A DNA stretch of 5,741 bases from the NCBI GenBank assembly GCA_027489415.1, contig JAIXZU010000141.1, forward strand, positions 1-5,741. The letters are read 5' to 3'. Positions within the stretch are counted from its first letter, which is position 1; each line of letters begins with the position of its first letter. Shown here in pieces: positions 1 through 5,273 of this stretch. Under the pieces are notes generated by a model. The model searched no databases. It was not told the origin of the DNA and worked only from the letters and a program-made list of their open reading frames with translations. The stretch is from Alphaproteobacteria bacterium. GTDB taxonomy: Bacteria; Pseudomonadota; Alphaproteobacteria; UBA2136; UBA6156. The translations under genes and the position numbers were made by a program.

Positions 1-3
1 TAG

Positions 4-33
4 AAAAGGCCCCGGGATCCGGGGCCTTTTTTT
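4..33 (+). terminator. Strong rho-independent terminator, potentially bidirectional
   Basis: Bases 4-13 (AAAAGGCCCC) pair perfectly with 21-30 (GGGGCCTTTT), and two further G-C pairs (14-15 with 19-20) leave a three-base loop. Seven T residues (27-33) follow on the plus strand, so it should stop a plus-strand gene lying left of the window. Read on the minus strand it gives the same stem followed by TTTTCTA, so it can also end the minus-strand gene whose stop codon is at 61-63. The structure is seen directly; its use on both strands is inferred. Confidence 0.9.
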
Positions 34-60
34 GTCGATATACATCCAGTTACTGGATAA

Positions 61-900
61 TTAAGGGTTGGCGCCCTGCTGTTGCTGGTTGTTGCCCTGC
101 TGACCGCCCTTTTTCTGGTTATCCTTTTTCTGGTTGTCGGGTTGGCGAACAACCAAAGGCAAGATAGTTTCCAGACTTGTGGCCGCATCGCTGCGGCCTT
201 TAAGCTGGCCCTTCAGTTCAGCATGCTTGATGGCAAGCTTGCCGTCGGTCGTCTTGGCCAGTTCAAGAACAAGATTATCGAGACGCTGATTGAGCGAGTC
301 GATGATATCGTTCTTGTCCGATACCTGTCCGACGAGCTGGGTATTCTGGTCTCTCAGAGCCTGCATTTCTTCCTGCAGACTCCGAACTTTCTCCTCCGTC
401 AGACGAAGCTTGAGAACGGGGCCCTTTTCGTCCTGACTGCCTTCTGCAAGGCGATTCAGGATTTCAGGCGTGGCGTGCCAAGTGTATGACATGCCTTTCA
501 GCCTTTTCGTTTCGCCGAAAGAGGCAGACGCCTTAGCCAAAACGTTGAGGCTGGCGGCTTCTTCAGCGATAAAATCGCTGAGCTTGCGACCGGCTTCGAA
601 CGGGTCCGACAAACTGGCCTTGTGGGCCGCGATGTGGGCCTCCATCGTGATGGAGCGGTCGGTGGGTTTCATCGGAAGCAGAACCATTTTCACGGGCTCG
701 AAGAGGGCGTCCCTCTCCTTTTCAGCCTTTTCGGCTCTTTCCTTGAGTGCCTTGACCTCGGCCTGTAAGGCGCTTTTTCTGGGGGCCTTGAAGGCCTTCC
801 AGATAAAGACGCTGGCGACGACGACGCCGGCGAGAAACAGGGCCACAAACAAGCCCGGAATTGCATTTCCAAGGCTTTCGATCATTTTAATCGGGTCCAT
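61..900 (-). CDS. Single-pass membrane protein with coiled coils and N/Q/K-rich tail, function unknown
   Basis: I do not recognise this 279-residue protein. A short N-terminus is followed by one hydrophobic segment at about residues 14-34 (PGLFVALFLAGVVVASVFIW). Next come a basic Lys/Glu/Ala-rich probable coiled coil (about 41-67), a less regular middle section (68-160), and a second heptad-like stretch rich in Leu, Glu and Gln (about 165-216). The tail (254-279) is low complexity with two DNQKK copies and a run of Gln/Asn. The predicted layout is an N-terminal anchor with the rest in cytoplasm or periplasm; I cannot decide which. I chose the ATG at 898-900 because AAGAAAGG lies 7 nt upstream; a GTG at 949-951 would add 17 residues but has no ribosome site. 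It is divergent from prfA and likely monocistronic, with the hairpin at 4-33 as terminator. A structural or scaffold role is only a guess. Confidence 0.75.
   Translation of the reverse strand: MDPIKMIESLGNAIPGLFVALFLAGVVVASVFIWKAFKAPRKSALQAEVKALKERAEKAEKERDALFEPVKMVLLPMKPTDRSITMEAHIAAHKASLSDPFEAGRKLSDFIAEEAASLNVLAKASASFGETKRLKGMSYTWHATPEILNRLAEGSQDEKGPVLKLRLTEEKVRSLQEEMQALRDQNTQLVGQVSDKNDIIDSLNQRLDNLVLELAKTTDGKLAIKHAELKGQLKGRSDAATSLETILPLVVRQPDNQKKDNQKKGGQQGNNQQQQGANP
108..135 (-). repeat. 15-nt in-frame tandem duplication encoding DNQKK twice
   Basis: The 13-mer CCTTTTTCTGGTT occurs at 108-120 and again at 123-135, exactly 15 nt apart. On the coding (minus) strand this gives two consecutive DNQKK pentapeptides in the C-terminal tail of the membrane protein. 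The adjoining bases 70-100 are a degenerate run of Gln/Asn codons. This is the signature of slippage-driven length variation in a disordered tail. Confidence 0.8.
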
Positions 901-907
901 TTCGGGA

Positions 908-915
908 CCTTTCTT
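908..915 (-). promoter_or_regulatory. Ribosome binding site fixing the start of the 61-900 gene
   Basis: The minus strand reads AAGAAAGG, 7 nt before the ATG at 898-900. It is an imperfect but reasonable Shine-Dalgarno match. The alternative GTG at 949-951 has nothing comparable, so this site decides the start. Confidence 0.55.
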
Positions 916-948
916 AGTTTGGCTGCCTTTGCAGCTGGGGAACGGGTG

Positions 949-997
949 CACACCGTGACTTAGGGCTAGAGCCCTGTAACGAAACGGTGTGATTTTT
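949..997 (+). promoter_or_regulatory. Nested inverted repeat followed by T-run between divergent genes
   Basis: CACACCGT (949-956) pairs perfectly with ACGGTGTG (984-991). Inside it, AGGGC (962-966) pairs with GCCCT (971-975) around a TAGA loop. Five T residues (993-997) follow on the plus strand after one A. This resembles an intrinsic terminator or attenuator for plus-strand transcripts, about 90 nt upstream of prfA. As DNA it could also be a dyad operator or cruciform serving the divergent pair. I found no convincing -35/-10 boxes on either strand between 901 and 1089, so the promoters remain unplaced. The structure is seen; the function is inferred. Confidence 0.55.
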
Positions 998-1089
998 CGG
1001 CATTTGCGCCTTATGGGTGGATATGGGTATTTGAGGGTTGTTTTTCAAGGGTGGTTGCGGTGGAGAGCTGGTTGGGATAGAGCTACCCC

Positions 1090-2175
1090 ATGGATTTACG
1101 CGACCAAGGTATTAAGATTTTAGAGCGCTTCGCTTCGGTAGAGGCTGATTTGCAGAACCCCAATGTTGTCAGTGACATTAGCCGCATGACCGCGCTGAAC
1201 CGCGAATATGCAGAAATGCGTGAAGTTGTAGAAGAGTTTAAGAAGTACATTAAGCTATTGGATAGCAAGGATGAAGCGGCTGCGGTGATGGCTGACCCGA
1301 CCGCTGACCGTGACTTTAAAGAGCTGGCCCAAGCGGAGTATGACGAGGCGTTAGCCACCTTGCCCGCGATGACGGATAAGCTGAAAGTGATGCTGCTGCC
1401 CAAAGACGAGCATGATAGCCGCAACGTTATGTTGGAAATTCGGGCCGGAACCGGTGGTGATGAGGCAGCGATTTTTGCGGGTGATTTGTTCAGGATGTAC
1501 AGTGCTTTAGCAGCTGTTTTGGGCTGGAGAGTGGAAATTCAGGACTTCAGTGAGGCCGAAAAGGGCGGCTACCGCGAAATTGTGGCGCGTATTGCGGGGC
1601 AAAATGTCTTCCAGCAATTGAAATTCGAGGGTGGCGTTCACCGTGTGCAGCGCGTGCCTGCCACAGAAACGCAAGGCCGCGTGCATACCAGTGCCGCGAC
1701 GGTGGCGACCTTGCCGGAAGCGGAAGAAGTTGACGTCAAGATTGAGGATAAAGACCTTAGAATTGATGTGTTTAGAAGCAGTGGGCCGGGTGGACAGAGT
1801 GTGAACACCACCGATAGTGCCGTGCGCATTACGCACGTTCCCACCGGATTGGTTGTGACCTGCCAAGACGAGAAAAGCCAGTTGAAGAACAAGGATAAGG
1901 CTATGAAAATCCTGCGTTCCCGTATGCTGGCGGCTAAGCGGCAGGCGGCGGCGGATGCGATGGGAGCATTGCGGAGCAGTATGGTGGGAAGTGGTGACCG
2001 GAGTGAAAAAATCCGGACTTATAACTACCCGCAGAACCGGGTTACCGACCATCGTATTGAATTAACAGTACATAATTTGCCAGATGTGATGATGGGTGGG
2101 AAGAATTTGGTGGAGCTTTTGAATGCCTTGCAGCGCGCTGATGAGGCGGAACGGTTGGCTGCATTGGCGGAATAA
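1090..2175 (+). CDS. prfA: Peptide chain release factor 1 (RF1)
   Basis: This cytoplasmic class I release factor recognises UAA and UAG in the ribosomal A site and triggers peptidyl-tRNA hydrolysis. At 361 residues it is the normal family length. The N-terminal helical domain spans about residues 1-100. The core opens with a conserved block including RAGTGGDEAAIFAGDLFRMY (118-137). The stop-codon-reading tripeptide is PAT (190-192), typical of RF1 rather than the SPF of RF2, and HTSA follows at 199-202. The catalytic motif GPGGQ is at 232-236, with Gln236 the expected target of PrmC methylation. The gene has no RF2-type programmed frameshift. The ATG at 1090 matches the usual RF1 N-terminus, but its ribosome site is weak (GGGATAGAG lies 7 or more nt away). 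It is the first gene of a probable operon with prmC, 37 nt downstream, and is divergent from the membrane-protein gene. Confidence 0.98.
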   Translation: MDLRDQGIKILERFASVEADLQNPNVVSDISRMTALNREYAEMREVVEEFKKYIKLLDSKDEAAAVMADPTADRDFKELAQAEYDEALATLPAMTDKLKVMLLPKDEHDSRNVMLEIRAGTGGDEAAIFAGDLFRMYSALAAVLGWRVEIQDFSEAEKGGYREIVARIAGQNVFQQLKFEGGVHRVQRVPATETQGRVHTSAATVATLPEAEEVDVKIEDKDLRIDVFRSSGPGGQSVNTTDSAVRITHVPTGLVVTCQDEKSQLKNKDKAMKILRSRMLAAKRQAAADAMGALRSSMVGSGDRSEKIRTYNYPQNRVTDHRIELTVHNLPDVMMGGKNLVELLNALQRADEAERLAALAE

Positions 2176-2181
2176 GCGTTT

Positions 2182-2212
2182 AGAAACAAGACACTAGAGA
2201 CAAGAAACAAGA
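2182..2212 (+). repeat. Degenerate heptameric tandem repeat filling the prfA-prmC spacer
   Basis: Four consecutive 7-mers, AGAAACA, AGACACT, AGAGACA and AGAAACA, run from 2182 to 2209, and a partial AGA completes the array at 2212. It ends exactly where the prmC TTG start begins and occupies nearly the whole 37-nt spacer. The prmC leader therefore carries no proper Shine-Dalgarno sequence, only AAGA. An in-frame TAG at 2195-2197 inside the array rules out an upstream start for prmC. It shares period and general pattern with the arrays at 3078-3110 and 4593-4627. Confidence 0.75.
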
Positions 2213-3115
2213 TTGGCTGAGAGTATTTCCCGGACTATTGGGGCGGTTTGGCGGGAGGTTCAGGCCCGTTTGGAGAGTACCCATGACGTTGCACAAAATG
2301 AAGGAAAACAAATTGTTAAGGCCGTTTTAGGGCTTGATGACCTGGGTTTGGTGATGGGGGCTGAGGCCCCCTTCCCTATTGATAAGATTGATGTTTTGGA
2401 AAGCATGGTGCGGCGAAGAATGGCGGGAGAGCCGCTGGCGCAAGTGCTTGGTTATGCTTGGTTTTTTGGAAGGCCATGGGCGGTTACGAGCGACGTTCTG
2501 ATACCCCGACCGGACACGGAAGTGTTGGTGGAAGCGGTTTTGCAGCGGATTGAGGTGGGTAAAGCCGCGTATGTGTGTGAAGTGGGGGTGGGCAGCGGGG
2601 CAATTGTGGGAACTGTTCTGTTGGAAAGGCCGGAAACCCGCGCCTTTGCAGTTGACCTAAGTGGTAAGTGCGTGGCGCATGCGCGGAAAGCGATTGGTCA
2701 GGCGGGGGTGGCGCCAGAGCGCTTCCGGATAGAGGAGCGTGACGGGTTGGACGGGGTTACGGAGAGGTTCGACCTCTTGATGAGCAACCCGCCGTATGTG
2801 ACTGATGCGGAATGGGAAGAGCTGGAGCAAGAGGTTAAGGACTTTGAGCCGCGGCTGGCGTTAACCGGTGCGGTGCCCAACCCTGACGGGCTGGTGTTCT
2901 ACCGCCGCCTGATAGCGTGGGGCCGCGAGCTTGTGCAGCCAAGTGGCTGGCTATGCATGGAAGTGGGTTGGCAACAAGGCCAAGCAGTGAGAGACTTGCT
3001 GCAACAAGAAGGTGACGTATGGTGCGAGATTTCCATAACCAAGGATTTAGCCGGGCGCGAGCGGGTTGTTTGCGCGCGGAGGTGCGGGGAACGAGGGGCG
3101 AGGAACGAGGCTTAG
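2213..3115 (+). CDS. prmC: Release factor glutamine methyltransferase PrmC (HemK family)
   Basis: PrmC uses S-adenosylmethionine to N5-methylate the glutamine of the GGQ motif in RF1 and RF2, which raises termination efficiency. The encoded product is 300 residues. An N-terminal helical domain (about 1-80) includes the family-like TIGAVWREVQARL (8-20) and GEPLAQVLG (72-80). IPRPDTEVLVE (97-107) leads into the Rossmann-type methyltransferase fold. The cofactor motif is EVGVGSGAI (123-131), with Glu where Asp is usual. The catalytic motif NPPY is at 192-195, and DLAGRERVV (278-286) is the usual ending. The start is a TTG, the only workable one after an in-frame TAG at 2195-2197, and its ribosome site is poor. 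The last dozen or so residues (RCGERGARNEA) go beyond the normal end and are encoded by the heptameric repeat at 3078-3110. Its place directly after prfA fits the common enzyme-substrate gene pair. Confidence 0.96.
   Translation: MAESISRTIGAVWREVQARLESTHDVAQNEGKQIVKAVLGLDDLGLVMGAEAPFPIDKIDVLESMVRRRMAGEPLAQVLGYAWFFGRPWAVTSDVLIPRPDTEVLVEAVLQRIEVGKAAYVCEVGVGSGAIVGTVLLERPETRAFAVDLSGKCVAHARKAIGQAGVAPERFRIEERDGLDGVTERFDLLMSNPPYVTDAEWEELEQEVKDFEPRLALTGAVPNPDGLVFYRRLIAWGRELVQPSGWLCMEVGWQQGQAVRDLLQQEGDVWCEISITKDLAGRERVVCARRCGERGARNEA
3078..3110 (+). repeat. Degenerate heptameric tandem repeat at the 3' end of prmC
   Basis: Consecutive 7-mers GGAGGTG, CGGGGAA, CGAGGGG, CGAGGAA and a partial CGAGG run from 3078 to 3110. 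The array lies inside the end of the prmC reading frame, where it encodes the Arg/Gly/Glu-rich tail, and also in the overlapping 5' end of the next gene. Its 7-nt period and NGNNNNN pattern match the arrays at 2182-2212 and 4593-4627, although the exact bases differ. Confidence 0.7.
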
Positions 3116-3663
3116 GTTTCGGGTGGGTGTTGCTTGCTTTGGCTTTGGTGCTGGGGCTTGGTGGGTGTGCGGGGCGGGTTCCGCCCAAAGTGGGGCCTTG
3201 GGCGTATGAATTTCAGTTAGGTGAGTTTAAAGACCTGCGCAAGCAGGACGATGCCATGATGATGGCGAGTGAGCCGTTTACGGTGCACAGCTTCATGACC
3301 GGCTGGCGCAATAGCGTGGGGCGCAGTGTGTTTGCGAGTACCCCAGCCAAGCTGGATGTGACCCTAAACAGCTATGAAATGAGCAGCAGCGGCAACAGCT
3401 ACGCGCTAAGCATGGATGTGAGCCTGCGCGCGCGCAGCATGGAGAACGCCGTTTTAGGCAAAATGAACGCCAAATGTGACGCAATTGAGCGGATTACCCC
3501 CATGAGTTGGTGGGATTTTTGGCAACAGGCCCGCGCACAAGGCACCACCACCCCATTGACCGCAGCGCCGCGTAACGCGACGATGTGGCAGAAAGTAATG
3601 GATTCATGCGTAGCAGAACTGGCGAAACAATTCGATACAACCCTGGCAGAGGGCGTACGGTGA
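3082..3663 (+). CDS. Small lipoprotein of unknown function, possibly YajG-like
   Basis: From GTG 3082 this is a 193-residue predicted lipoprotein. It has a basic n-region (RGTRGEERG), a hydrophobic core (about 15-27) and lipobox LGGC with Cys29 as the lipidated residue. Ala at +2 favours outer-membrane sorting by the Lol rule. The mature part has PWAYEFQLGEF (39-49), a helix-like segment (about 65-85), beta-like stretches LDVTLNSYEM and YALSMDVSLRARS (91-119), and a C-terminal helix MWQKVMDSCVAELAKQF (168-184). Size and order resemble YajG-type or LptE-type lipoproteins, but no motif proves this. The start is uncertain. An ATG at 3019 would overlap prmC by 97 nt, and a GTG at 3127 would leave an uncharged signal peptide; TTG 3070 is also possible. 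At 3082 it overlaps prmC by 34 nt, and its first codons lie in the heptameric repeat. Confidence 0.75.
   Translation: MRGTRGEERGLGFGWVLLALALVLGLGGCAGRVPPKVGPWAYEFQLGEFKDLRKQDDAMMMASEPFTVHSFMTGWRNSVGRSVFASTPAKLDVTLNSYEMSSSGNSYALSMDVSLRARSMENAVLGKMNAKCDAIERITPMSWWDFWQQARAQGTTTPLTAAPRNATMWQKVMDSCVAELAKQFDTTLAEGVR
3648..3653 (+). promoter_or_regulatory. Ribosome binding site for the second lipoprotein
   Basis: AGAGGG lies 6 nt before the GTG at 3660-3662, inside the last codons of the upstream lipoprotein gene. It is the best Shine-Dalgarno sequence in the plus-strand operon and decides the start over the ATG at 3585. Confidence 0.8.
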
Positions 3664-4577
3664 CACAGACAAGCGGGCGGGCGTTAAGCTTGCTGGCTGT
3701 TTTGGTGGTTTCCGGCATGCTGGCGGGTTGTATTATTGAGATACCAACCCCGACACTGGATGTGAGCAAGGGGATTGATAAAGTGCCGCTGGATGAAACC
3801 GGCAGCTGGACCTACCGTGACCCGACTGAAAAAGAGTTATTGCTGGCCCGTAGCGACTTTAGCGTTGAAATTGTGCGTTTTACCGATAGCCGCCGCCCGC
3901 GCAGCATGGTGCTGGAAACCAACGACCAGATGATTTACCAGTACGACCCTGACACCCTGATGGCGGGTGTGACGACCAATGTACCGGGGATTTTAGGGAA
4001 ATACCTGAGCTACCGCCCCCGCATGCCCAAGCACTACAAGGTGGAAGTGGACGTGCGCAAGCTGGTGACGAATATCCAGACCGGAACCTTCTGGAGCGGG
4101 CATTGGGGACGTTACCATGTGGCCTTTGAAGTGGACGTGATTGCCCGCCGCCCTGACAGCAGCGTGGTGCTGAAGCGAACCTACCGGTTTGATGAGACCC
4201 AGAAACGTGAGGATTACAACGGCCGTGGGCCGACCAAAGAGCGTGACCGCGCGCGGATGTTTGACCTGACGGAGTCCATTTTAAGGAAAACAGCCGAGCA
4301 GATTGGCTGGGAACTGCGCATGCGCGATGCCCGCAAATGGAAAGTGGCTGCGCCGCAGGATATCCCGACCCGTTTGAACCTGCCGCCGGTTGACCACGCC
4401 AGTGGCAACCCTGACGTGGACACCATACCAGCCCGTTTGATGCCCACGGAACCGAGCTTCCCCCCCGACATGATTACGGTGCCGGTTGCGCCTTCGGATG
4501 ATGCGCATGATGGGTTAATGCCGCCGCTTGAGGGTATTCCGATGCCGGATATATCCCCGCAGGGGAATGTGATTTAA
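3660..4577 (+). CDS. Lipoprotein of unknown function with proline-rich C-terminus
   Basis: This 305-residue predicted lipoprotein starts at GTG 3660, whose GTGA overlaps the upstream TGA stop by 4 nt, indicating translational coupling. The signal peptide MTQTSGR plus hydrophobic core ends in lipobox LAGC, with Cys24 lipidated and Ile at +2, so probably outer membrane. The mature domain has GSWTYRDP (48-55), a beta-like segment FSVEIVRFTDSRRP (67-80), then KHYKVEVDVRKLV (124-136) and GRYHVAFEVDVIARR (150-164), with VVLKRTYRF (169-177) after it. A helix, FDLTESILRKTAEQIGWEL, follows at 201-219. From about 235 to the end it is rich in Pro, Asp and Met and probably disordered. The order of elements parallels the upstream lipoprotein, which suggests a shared fold. 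I do not recognise a specific family. A bound partner in the envelope is plausible but unproven. Confidence 0.82.
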   Translation: MTQTSGRALSLLAVLVVSGMLAGCIIEIPTPTLDVSKGIDKVPLDETGSWTYRDPTEKELLLARSDFSVEIVRFTDSRRPRSMVLETNDQMIYQYDPDTLMAGVTTNVPGILGKYLSYRPRMPKHYKVEVDVRKLVTNIQTGTFWSGHWGRYHVAFEVDVIARRPDSSVVLKRTYRFDETQKREDYNGRGPTKERDRARMFDLTESILRKTAEQIGWELRMRDARKWKVAAPQDIPTRLNLPPVDHASGNPDVDTIPARLMPTEPSFPPDMITVPVAPSDDAHDGLMPPLEGIPMPDISPQGNVI

Positions 4578-4597
4578 GGGGCTGCGGCCCCTTTTTC
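4576..4597 (+). terminator. Rho-independent terminator ending the prfA-lipoprotein operon
   Basis: AAGGGGC (4576-4582) pairs with GCCCCTT (4587-4593) around a TGCG loop, and the T-run extends to 4596. The first two stem bases are the AA of the TAA stop codon. On the minus strand the stem is followed only by AAATC, so it is a weaker terminator for the converging J-domain gene. Confidence 0.9.
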
Positions 4598-4627
4598 GTT
4601 TTGCGTTTTGCGTGGTGCGTTTTGCGT
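4593..4627 (-). repeat. Degenerate heptameric tandem repeat after the operon terminator
   Basis: On the plus strand the consecutive 7-mers are TTTTCGT, TTTGCGT, TTTGCGT, GGTGCGT and TTTGCGT. On the minus strand this reads as units of CGCAAAA, CGCACCA and CGAAAA type, matching the NG-purine/C pattern of the arrays at 2182-2212 and 3078-3110 in opposite orientation. It starts within the terminator T-run and lies between convergent genes. The remaining bases to 4671 show nothing I can name. Confidence 0.8.
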
Positions 4628-4671
4628 TGGGGGCAGAGGTAGAGCCAGGGCCCAGATGTCTTCGTAAGGGA

Positions 4672-5268
4672 TTAAGCGGCTTGGAGGCCGTAGCGTTCGG
4701 CGTAGTCCGTTAAAATACGGAAGGCGATGTTGATGCGTTTGGTTTGTTCGGCGGCGGCTTCGGCCTTGTTCACATCCGGATGGTGTTGCTTCATCAGGTT
4801 GATGTAACGCTTCTTCAGCATCATCACTTCCAGCGGTTGTTCGATACCGAAGATGGCACAGGATTCCTTGACGTCCGCCGGTAGATGGGCGGTGGAGGGC
4901 AGTGATTCTCCGGCTTTTTCCCGCGCGACACGGCTTTTGAAGAAGCCGAAGAGATCGTCCGCATTCGTGAACGGATGCTCCACTTTGGCGCCGTTGATGC
5001 CGCCTGCGGCACCGAGGCCGATGTTCCAAGTTGGGCGTTGCCATGTCGCGGCGCCGTCCTGCATCTGGTAAATTTCGTGTTCGGAGAAGCCGTCGAGGCC
5101 GTTCCAGCGGCTGTTGAACAGCTTGATGTGCGGTTCGCAGAAATACTGGCGTTCCGACAGATTACGCGGGTTACGGGGTGCCGGGAAAATGCCGGGTTCG
5201 GCACACTGCGGCCATGCGCACGCGTGCGCGGCTTCCGGTTTGACAGTGTGGGGTACGAACTTGGCCAT
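4672..5268 (-). CDS. J-domain protein with N-terminal zinc-type Cys/His motif
   Basis: This 198-residue protein carries a C-terminal J domain (about 136-191) with the diagnostic HPD at 163-165, preceded by the basic helix LKKRYINLMKQH and followed by KRINIAFRILTDYAERY. J domains stimulate the ATPase of DnaK/Hsp70, so it is probably a specialised co-chaperone. It lacks the Gly/Phe region and the central zinc fingers of true DnaJ. The N-terminal part has Cys17-x4-Cys22 and Cys44-x2-His47, a likely zinc site, then aromatic-rich text up to TWQRPTWNIG (75-84). I recall this arrangement in alphaproteobacterial J-domain proteins of similar length. The ATG at 5266-5268 was chosen because it begins 5 nt after the upstream peptidase stop; a longer frame would overlap that gene by about 127 nt. 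The ribosome site is weak (ACGGAT), so expression probably relies on translational coupling. Confidence 0.9.
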   Translation of the reverse strand: MAKFVPHTVKPEAAHACAWPQCAEPGIFPAPRNPRNLSERQYFCEPHIKLFNSRWNGLDGFSEHEIYQMQDGAATWQRPTWNIGLGAAGGINGAKVEHPFTNADDLFGFFKSRVAREKAGESLPSTAHLPADVKESCAIFGIEQPLEVMMLKKRYINLMKQHHPDVNKAEAAAEQTKRINIAFRILTDYAERYGLQAA

Positions 5269-5273
5269 ATCCG

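Noticed and set aside
123..131. PrmC residues 123-131, EVGVGSGAI, as a defective cofactor motif
   Set aside because: These are residue positions in PrmC (about bases 2579-2605). Glu in place of Asp is conservative and the glycines and the NPPY motif are intact, so loss of function is not suggested.
922..935. Small hairpin GCTGC-CTTT-GCAGC upstream of the minus-strand start
   Set aside because: Five base pairs with a four-base loop are easily expected by chance, and it has no T-run or link to the ribosome site.
470..958. A 162-codon open frame on the plus strand opposite the membrane-protein gene
   Set aside because: It is antisense to a better-supported frame with a plausible membrane segment and coiled coils, and its translation is Ser/Ala/Leu-rich with no motif. 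It looks like a shadow.
1004..1033. Possible prfA promoter (TTGCGC and TATTTG, 18-bp spacing)
   Set aside because: Only three of six bases match each consensus box, which is too weak to annotate.
1507..2052. A 181-codon open frame on the minus strand within prfA
   Set aside because: It is fully antisense to a conserved release factor and has no recognisable domain or ribosome site.
4593..4627. Possible CRISPR-like or direct-repeat array
   Set aside because: Units are 7 nt and contiguous without spacers, so this is a short tandem repeat and not a CRISPR.
4574..5044. A 156-codon minus-strand frame overlapping the J-domain gene
   Set aside because: Its Arg/His-rich translation is the out-of-frame reading of the J-domain gene, which carries the HPD motif in the other frame.
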